Translations under genes and position numbers: made by a program
The notes under the pieces: generated by a model
Told to the model about the DNA's origin: nothing
What the model saw: the letters and a program-made list of their open reading frames with translations, nothing else
Databases searched by the model: none
In this document: piece by piece, positions 58,842-64,000 of the stretch
Layout of the letters: every line of letters begins with the position of its first letter
Position numbering within the stretch: position 1 is the first letter of the stretch
NCBI RefSeq assembly: GCF_052180245.1
Contig: NZ_CP197474.1
Location: forward strand, 3,410,001 to 3,474,000
DNA from: Parapusillimonas sp013416435
GTDB lineage: Bacteria > Pseudomonadota > Gammaproteobacteria > Burkholderiales > Burkholderiaceae_B
Reading direction: 5' to 3'
DNA length: 64,000 nt

Positions 58842-58897
58842 GGGGTCAGACCCCGTATCCGCTGGAAGGGGTCAGACCCCGTACGGGGTCTGACCCC
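58842..58897. repeat. Array of GGGGTCAGACCCC palindromes
   Basis: The 13-base palindromic unit is present at 58842-58854, 58868-58880 and, inverted, 58885-58897. The last two form a perfect 30-bp palindrome. The unit is a repeat I know to be frequent in betaproteobacterial genomes; between two convergent genes it may act as a terminator. Confidence 0.8.
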
Positions 58898-58907
58898 AAA
58901 ACAGTCT

Positions 58908-59708
58908 TCAAAACCGGTATTGCAGCCCGGCCACGAACAGGTTGTAATGCTGCCGCCCCATGTTGAAGCGCCATGTCGTCGTGGGTAGATGCAAGCCCGG
59001 ATAATCCGTGGCGCCGAAGGTATAGCTCGTGGCATCGACGGAAAGATACCTGTATTCCGTGAACAGGTACAGGTTCTTGCTGATTTCGCCTTTGATGCCC
59101 GCCTTCAGCTGGACGGCGAAGGCGGAATCCGATGCGCCGGGGTCTGAATTGAAATGATTGATGCCGGGCTCTGACGGGTTGGCGGAATCGGAATCCTTGA
59201 TGGACAGAAAGGCCATTCCCGCGCCCGCCCCGACATATGGCAGGATTCTGTCCGAATAAGGTGTCTTGAAGTTCAAGATGACGTTCGCCAGAACGACGCC
59301 TGCCGTCATGGGCGTGCTGACGTATTGCGTGCCCAAGGCGCGCGGCACGACGGGCATTTCGCCCGTAGGCGTATGCTTGCCGATATAAAAGCCTTCGAGC
59401 TCCACGGCGGGCCGCAGCGCCCACTTCGACTGCCCCAGCTCCCAACGGCTCCATTCGTAGCCCAGCTGCGCGCCGCCCAGGGCTACCCGGGTGCTGCCGC
59501 CGGTCGAGCCGTTTGCGTCGATGGGCAATGGCCTTGGCAGATTGAGGACCTGGCCTTGCTGCCGCATGTTCGTCGCAATGGAAGCGCCAAGGCCGCCAAA
59601 CACACCCACATAGACGCCCTGATCGATTGCCGACGTGTCTGCCGACAAGGCCGGCTCGCAGGCCAGCACGGCGGCAAGCCCGAGTGCGATGAAGTCTGAC
59701 TTCGCCAT
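58908..59708 (-). CDS. Outer-membrane beta-barrel protein
   Basis: A 266-residue eight-strand OmpA/OmpW-like barrel with a signal peptide (to about residue 22, EPALSAD). Alternating strands such as GVYVGVFGGLGASIAT, LGGAQLGYEWSRWE and ILPYVGAGAGMAFL precede the aromatic final strand NLFVAGLQYRF. No ligand can be assigned. The start at 59708 (MAKSDFIALG) is preferred because it begins the signal peptide, with GGAGGGA upstream. Confidence 0.85.
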   Translation of the reverse strand: MAKSDFIALGLAAVLACEPALSADTSAIDQGVYVGVFGGLGASIATNMRQQGQVLNLPRPLPIDANGSTGGSTRVALGGAQLGYEWSRWELGQSKWALRPAVELEGFYIGKHTPTGEMPVVPRALGTQYVSTPMTAGVVLANVILNFKTPYSDRILPYVGAGAGMAFLSIKDSDSANPSEPGINHFNSDPGASDSAFAVQLKAGIKGEISKNLYLFTEYRYLSVDATSYTFGATDYPGLHLPTTTWRFNMGRQHYNLFVAGLQYRF

Positions 59709-59908
59709 GCATCCCTCCTGGCATTTGTAACGAAAAGAAAAGTGCCCCACATACTAACTGGTTTGGCGCGGCGGCGCCATGTGGTTTTCCTGAAGCTCGC
59801 TCAACCGGTCCGGGCGCCTTATGACGTAGAGCTATGTCGGTCTAGCGATTAAGTAGTTCGCCCCAGCGGTTTGCCTCTCTACAATTTTTGTTCAAAAGAG
59901 GAGCTTTC

Positions 59909-60568
59909 ATGTTTGCGACTTTCATCGATGCGCTCATGCAGTCATTCGGCGAGACACTGGCCATGGTGGCGGTGGCGGGCGTCAGCGGCATCATGACGGG
60001 CGTCCCGCTCGGGATGGCGCTCCATCTGGAGCGGCAACATACTGCCGCCGAAGGACGCGGCACGCTGATCGGCTTGCTGGCCCGGCTCGTCGTTCAAGGC
60101 ATTCGGGCCACGCCGGCCATAGTCGTGCTGGTTGTCGCCATGACGCTCGTTCGCCAATTGCCCGTCGCGCCCGGCGGGCTTGTGGCGATGATACTTCCCC
60201 TCTCCTTGCTCTCGGCCCTGTTCATTGCAAGAAAGACGGAAGCCGCCCTGAACACGGTAGACCACAATCTGGTCGAGGCCGCCCGCAGCATGGGCGCAAA
60301 CAATTGGCAGATCGCCCTCAATGTACTTTTGCCGGAGCGCCGTCCCGAGCTCATTTCAACAGCGGGGCTTGCGCTGGCGGCACTGGTGGGTTATTCGACG
60401 CTGGTGGGCGCCATTGGCGGCAGCGGCCTGGGAGCTCTGGGCATGCGCTATGGCTATCACGAATTTCTTCCGGAAGCGATGCTGGTCATCGTTGCGATAT
60501 TGCTGGCTCTGGCCGAAGCGGCGCAGTCGACGGCATTTCTTCTCGCACGCCGCTTCGACAGGCGCTGA
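59909..60568 (+). CDS. MetI-type ABC transporter permease without partners
   Basis: A 219-residue binding-protein-dependent permease of the MetI (methionine uptake) type, with five membrane helices and an EAA loop (NLVEAARSMGANNWQIALNVLLPERRPELIST). The ATG at 59909 has AGAGGAG upstream. The usual MetN ATPase and MetQ receptor genes are not adjacent, so it either works with subunits coded elsewhere or is an orphan. Confidence 0.88.
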   Translation: MFATFIDALMQSFGETLAMVAVAGVSGIMTGVPLGMALHLERQHTAAEGRGTLIGLLARLVVQGIRATPAIVVLVVAMTLVRQLPVAPGGLVAMILPLSLLSALFIARKTEAALNTVDHNLVEAARSMGANNWQIALNVLLPERRPELISTAGLALAALVGYSTLVGAIGGSGLGALGMRYGYHEFLPEAMLVIVAILLALAEAAQSTAFLLARRFDRR

Positions 60569-60612
60569 GCTCCAGACCTATACTTGTCATATCCCTTTGA
60601 CGAGAAGCAACC

Positions 60613-61239
60613 ATGGACGAGAATGTCATCGCCGCCATGGCGCGCTGGCCCGGCGTTCCTGCGGTATTCGGCTGGCTGTCGCTGAACGAACGCGGTCAGT
60701 GGCGGCTGCATCCTGCGGGCGATGCGCTGGCCGATGCCGACGCCCCGGACCCTTACGCCAGGCAAGGCACATCCATTACCAGCCCCCAGATCCTGCAATT
60801 CATGGGGCGCAACTATGAATGCGACGAGACGGGTCGCTGGTTTTTTCAGAACGGGCCGCAAAAAGTCTATGTGCGCCTGGACGCCGCGCCATTTGTCCTG
60901 CACACCGGAAACCCGGCGGATGGCAGACCCAGCCTGCATACCCACACCGGCCTGCAAGTCACGCGCGTCGCATCGTGGTGGCTGACGGAAGCCGGGCGCC
61001 TCTATGCGCTGACCGATCCCGGCCCCGGCCTGGTTGCGGGGCGCGACCTCGACTCCGTGCTCGACGCGCTACGCGCGACGGACGGCACGAAAGTGCTCGA
61101 CGTCCTGGAAGCCGGCGGCGCCGCCCCGCCCGGATTAACGGTCCAGGGACCGGCCACGGACAACAGTCCACTGCATTTCTGCAAAGAGGCCGACATACCG
61201 TCCCGGCTCGGATTCGTCCGCCTTCCTCGGGCCGACTGA
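60613..61239 (+). CDS. Conserved protein, DUF2946-like
   Basis: A 208-residue protein (start MDENVIAAMARWPGVPAVFGWLSL). The first 110 residues, with GWLSLNERGQWRLHP, QILQFMGRNYECDETGRWFFQNGPQKVYVRLD, form a conserved domain that I associate with DUF2946-labelled proteins of Bordetella-type genomes; the label is tentative. It has no signal, membrane segment or cofactor motif. It starts 44 bases after the MetI stop and may be cotranscribed with it. Confidence 0.7.
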   Translation: MDENVIAAMARWPGVPAVFGWLSLNERGQWRLHPAGDALADADAPDPYARQGTSITSPQILQFMGRNYECDETGRWFFQNGPQKVYVRLDAAPFVLHTGNPADGRPSLHTHTGLQVTRVASWWLTEAGRLYALTDPGPGLVAGRDLDSVLDALRATDGTKVLDVLEAGGAAPPGLTVQGPATDNSPLHFCKEADIPSRLGFVRLPRAD

Positions 61240-61294
61240 TAGAATCGCCGCATGGGCCACGCCCGCCCCTCGGCCTTTTCGGTAGAATCTGTTC

Positions 61295-61885
61295 ATGACA
61301 TCGCACGCTCCTGCCTTCTACTTCCCCGCCCCGCGCGCGCAGAAATTCTGCAGCCAGTGCGGCACACCCATCACGCAACGCATTCCGCCGGACGACAATC
61401 GCGTCCGCGATGTCTGCGATCATTGCGGTGCCGTGCACTATCAGAATCCGCGCAATGTGGTGGGGGTCCTGCCGGTCTGGGGCGACAAGATCCTGCTGTG
61501 CCGGCGCGCCATCGAACCACGGTACAACAAATGGACATTGCCGGCGGGTTTCATGGAATTGGGCGAAACCTCCGCGCAGGGCGCAATGCGCGAAACACAA
61601 GAGGAAGCCGGTGCCCAGATCGAGTTAGGTCCCCTCTACACGGTCATCGATGTTCCGCACGCCGAGCAAGTCCATCTGTTCTACCTGGCGAAGGTGCTCA
61701 GCGAAGACCTCTTTCCCGGACCTGAAAGCCTGGAGGCAGACTTTTTCGCCATAGACGAAATTCCCTGGGGAGAACTGGCGTTTCGCACCGTCATCACCAC
61801 GCTGGAACACTATGTCGAAGACCGCAAGCAGGGCGTGTTTCCGGTGCACCATTACGACATTCCCATTCCCTATCCCAAACAGTAA
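61295..61885 (+). CDS. NUDIX hydrolase with N-terminal zinc ribbon
   Basis: A 196-residue NUDIX protein. A four-Cys zinc ribbon (KFCSQCGTPI, VCDHCGAVHY) at about residues 17-47 precedes the fold, then the NUDIX box in GFMELGETSAQGAMRETQEEAG (GX5EX7REUXEEXGU satisfied). Zinc-ribbon NUDIX proteins of this size include NADH pyrophosphatase-like enzymes, but the NudC-type SQPWPFP motif is not present. It is the first gene of the run leading to aat, bpt and pyrD. Confidence 0.9.
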   Translation: MTSHAPAFYFPAPRAQKFCSQCGTPITQRIPPDDNRVRDVCDHCGAVHYQNPRNVVGVLPVWGDKILLCRRAIEPRYNKWTLPAGFMELGETSAQGAMRETQEEAGAQIELGPLYTVIDVPHAEQVHLFYLAKVLSEDLFPGPESLEADFFAIDEIPWGELAFRTVITTLEHYVEDRKQGVFPVHHYDIPIPYPKQ

Positions 61886-61894
61886 GGACGCATC

Positions 61895-62647
61895 GTGGGT
61901 AGCCTGACCTGGCTGGATGACACCACACCGTTTCCGCATCCCGACAACGCCATGCCCGAAGGTCTGCTTGCCGCGGGCGCCACGCTGACGGTGGAACGCC
62001 TGATGCAGGCTTATCGGCAAGGGATATTTCCCTGGTTCAACCCTGGCGACCCGGTCCTCTGGTGGAGTCCCGATCCCCGCATGGTGCTGGCTTGCGCGGA
62101 CTTCAAGGTCTCGCACTCCATGTCCAAGAAGCTGCGCCAGACGGCCCGCCTGGAACGCACCGGAAAAGCACGCGTGCGCATCGCCACCGACACGGCCTTT
62201 TCTTCAGTCATCCAGGCTTGCGCGGAGCCACGCGCGGCCCAGCATGGCACATGGATCTCGCCAGCCGTCCAGCGCGCCTATCTCGACTGGCACCAGGCGG
62301 GCTATGCCCACAGCATAGAAACCTGGATCGATGGCCGGCTGGCGGGCGGGCTGTATGGCGTGTGCATGGGCCGCTTCTTCTTCGGCGAATCCATGTTCAG
62401 CAGGGTGCCCGACGCCAGCAAACTGGCCCTGGCCTACCTGGTTCGATACCTGCGTGCGCAAGGCATCGACCATATCGATTGCCAGCAGCAGACGGGCCAC
62501 CTGGCCAGCCTGGGCGCCCGCCCAATCAGCCGCCGTGCCTTCATGGCATTGCTCGACGAACGCCTGCGCCTGCCCGAGCCCGAGTGGCGTCCGGGCCAGC
62601 TGCTGGCGGACGGCACGCTTGCGCCCATGGAAGAAACCGCCGCATAA
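61895..62647 (+). CDS. aat: Leucyl/phenylalanyl-tRNA--protein transferase
   Basis: A 250-residue L/F-transferase. The family motifs are LMQAYRQGIFPWFNPGDPVLWWSPDPRMVL, YLDWHQAGYAHSIETW and FGESMFSRVPDASKLAL, close to the usual 230-240 residues. It starts at a GTG (61895), with AAGGACG upstream. It adds Leu or Phe to the N-terminus of proteins with basic N-terminal residues, marking them for ClpAP. It is followed by bpt, which marks acidic N-termini, so the two N-end-rule transferases are paired. Confidence 0.96.
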   Translation: MGSLTWLDDTTPFPHPDNAMPEGLLAAGATLTVERLMQAYRQGIFPWFNPGDPVLWWSPDPRMVLACADFKVSHSMSKKLRQTARLERTGKARVRIATDTAFSSVIQACAEPRAAQHGTWISPAVQRAYLDWHQAGYAHSIETWIDGRLAGGLYGVCMGRFFFGESMFSRVPDASKLALAYLVRYLRAQGIDHIDCQQQTGHLASLGARPISRRAFMALLDERLRLPEPEWRPGQLLADGTLAPMEETAA

Positions 62648-62687
62648 TTGTCAGCGTGAGAACGCCAAGCATCATCGAGCCCCCGCC

Positions 62688-63407
62688 ATGAGCCATTTGT
62701 CTGAACCTGGCTTCAAGACCTTGCAGTTCTACGCCACGTCGGTGTATCCATGCAGCTATATTCCCGAGCTCGAAGCACGCTCGCAAGTGGCCGCACCGAC
62801 GCATCTCATCGACAGCACCGTCTATTCGCAGTTGGTCGAGAAAGGCTTCCGGCGCAGCGGACTCTTCACTTACCGCCCTTATTGCGACAGCTGCAGAGCC
62901 TGCCTGCCCATACGCGTCGACGTGAACCGCTTCGAGCCCAGCCGGACACAACGCCGGTCCTGGAAGCGGCACAGCGGGCTCATTGCCCGGCAAATGCCTC
63001 TGCATTGGGTCCCGGAGCATTTCGAACTGTACCGGCGCTACCAGGCGGGCCGACATGCGGGGGCGGGCATGGACGAAGATAGCCAAAGCCAGTACACCCA
63101 GTTTCTTCTGACCAGCCGGGTAAGCTCTTGCCTGGTGGAGTTCAGACTGCCCGACGGCACACTGCAGATGGTGTCCATGATAGACACCCTGGACACGGGA
63201 CTATCGTCCGTGTACACCTTTTTCGACCCGGAAGCGCAAGGCAGCCTTGGGGTGTACGGCATACTTTGGCAAGTGGAACAATGCCGGGCGTTGGGCCTTC
63301 CGTGGCTTTACCTGGGCTATTGGATCAAGGAAAGCCGTAAAATGGCGTATAAATCCCAATACACGCCATTCCAGATTCTGCGCAACGGCATCTGGGCCGA
63401 GCCCTAG
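62688..63407 (+). CDS. bpt: Aspartate/glutamate leucyltransferase (Bpt)
   Basis: A 239-residue member of the Bpt/Ate family. It begins KTLQFYATSVYPCSYIPELEARSQV, and RRSGLFTYRPYCDSCRACLPIRVDV carries the conserved Cys pair, followed by DEDSQSQYTQFLLTS and GVYGILWQVEQCRALGLPWLYLGYWI. Bacterial Bpt attaches Leu to N-terminal Asp or Glu; older annotation calls it arginyltransferase. ATG 62688 precedes MSHLSEPGFKTL. It follows aat by 40 bases. Confidence 0.94.
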   Translation: MSHLSEPGFKTLQFYATSVYPCSYIPELEARSQVAAPTHLIDSTVYSQLVEKGFRRSGLFTYRPYCDSCRACLPIRVDVNRFEPSRTQRRSWKRHSGLIARQMPLHWVPEHFELYRRYQAGRHAGAGMDEDSQSQYTQFLLTSRVSSCLVEFRLPDGTLQMVSMIDTLDTGLSSVYTFFDPEAQGSLGVYGILWQVEQCRALGLPWLYLGYWIKESRKMAYKSQYTPFQILRNGIWAEP

Positions 63408-63426
63408 GGCCGTTAACGCTAAAAAC

Positions 63427-64000
63427 ATGTCATTGCTATTCAATACCTATCCCCTGGCCCGCACGGCGCTTTTTTCCATGGACGCCGAGGCGGCCCACGA
63501 GCTGACCCTGGCCTCTCTTCAGAAAGCCTACGATTGCCGTTTTACACGGGGGCTCATTGCCGCCGCGCCCCGCAAGCCTTGCACCCTGCTCGGACTGCCC
63601 TGCCGGAATCCCGTCGGTCTGGCCGCCGGCCTCGACAAGAACGGCGCCCATATCGATGCCTTGGGCAATCTGGGGTTCGGTTTCGTGGAAGTGGGCACCG
63701 TCACGCCCAAGCCGCAGCCGGGTAATCCCAAGCCGCGCATGTTCCGCCTGCCCCGCGCCCAGGCGCTGATCAATCGCTTGGGTTTCAACAACCAGGGCCT
63801 GGACGCCTTCATCGCGAACGTGCGTAAAAGTCAATGGCGCAGCCAGGGCGGCATTCTGGGGCTGAACATAGGCAAGAACGCGGCAACACCCATCGAGCGG
63901 GCCGTGGACGATTATCTGATCGGACTGGAAGGCGTGTATCCGCATGCCGATTACATCACCGTGAATATTTCGTCGCCCAATACGCAGAATCTACGCGCGC
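63427..64000 (+). CDS. pyrD: Dihydroorotate dehydrogenase (quinone), 3' end outside window
   Basis: A class 2 PyrD start: the N-terminal membrane-associating segment (NTYPLARTALFSMDAEAAHELTLASL), then PVGLAAGLDKNGAHIDALGNLGFGFVEVGTVTPKPQPGNPKPRMF (FMN-binding) and GLNIGKN...NISSPNTQNLRA. It oxidises dihydroorotate with quinone in pyrimidine synthesis, at the inner membrane. It is cut by the window edge after about 191 residues. Confidence 0.96.
   Translation, partial: MSLLFNTYPLARTALFSMDAEAAHELTLASLQKAYDCRFTRGLIAAAPRKPCTLLGLPCRNPVGLAAGLDKNGAHIDALGNLGFGFVEVGTVTPKPQPGNPKPRMFRLPRAQALINRLGFNNQGLDAFIANVRKSQWRSQGGILGLNIGKNAATPIERAVDDYLIGLEGVYPHADYITVNISSPNTQNLRA

Overview
The window looks like a betaproteobacterium of the family Alcaligenaceae (Bordetella/Achromobacter/Pusillimonas type). 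The grounds are the two Bug-type tricarboxylate-transporter receptors, the NUDIX-aat-arginyltransferase-pyrD run, and the general gene style. This is an inference from protein families, not from a marker gene.

Positions 1-26106 are the right-hand part of an integrative and conjugative element (ICE) of the ICEclc/PAGI-2 class, read almost entirely on the minus strand. From its right end inward it carries: a terminal gene of unknown function, an AlpA-type regulator, ParA, a small HicA-like protein, ParB, DUF2857, an STY4528-type protein, a PFL_4669-type protein, DUF3158, single-strand binding protein and topoisomerase III. Beyond these lies a string of small ICE genes (DUF3275, DUF3577, DUF3085, DUF5983-like and unknowns) that runs off the left edge into an NPPY-type methyltransferase. 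The element ends at an 18-base copy of the 3' end of tRNA-Gly (26089-26106), the attachment sequence used by ICEclc-type integrases. The rest of that tRNA, and the integrase, must lie outside the window.

A Cd/Pb-resistance cargo is inserted between topB and the small-gene cluster (about 8531-14338): a MerR-type regulator, a four-HMA-domain P1B ATPase, lspA, a 52-residue protein with three Cys-Cys pairs missed by ordinary gene size cut-offs, a wrecked sterol desaturase behind an intact metal-type promoter, and a CDF-like transporter. The ICE backbone also holds non-coding structure: three copies of a three-hairpin element with compensatory base changes, GC hairpin leaders in front of many genes, three copies of a TATCCCC-N-GGGGATA palindrome around ssb/topB/PFL_4669, and an iteron-like repeat cluster with a consensus DnaA box inside the STY4528 gene.

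From 26107 on is host chromosome. First come GlcG-like, ankyrin, an AadA-like nucleotidyltransferase and a DUF3313 lipoprotein. A Bug receptor/CoA-ester lyase pair follows, divergent from a LacI regulator with two candidate operators. Next is an iron module: QseBC-like two-component system, TonB receptor, and DUF3649-PepSY-DUF3325, with Fur-like boxes. Then come a GNAT, an EamA transporter, an alcohol dehydrogenase and an ABC exporter, followed by a decayed patch (frameshifted MFS gene, and ADH and LysR fragments fused by a deletion). After it are a PEP-mutase-family gene, an MFS transporter, and a queuosine-precursor transporter behind a preQ1-type riboswitch.

The last part holds several methyltransferases, including a five-gene operon with another Bug receptor, then PagL-type lipid A deacylase, tRNA-Cys, a GAF-GGDEF cyclase, an O-methyltransferase, an outer-membrane barrel, a lone MetI-type permease, and the NUDIX-aat-bpt-pyrD run, in which pyrD is cut by the window edge.
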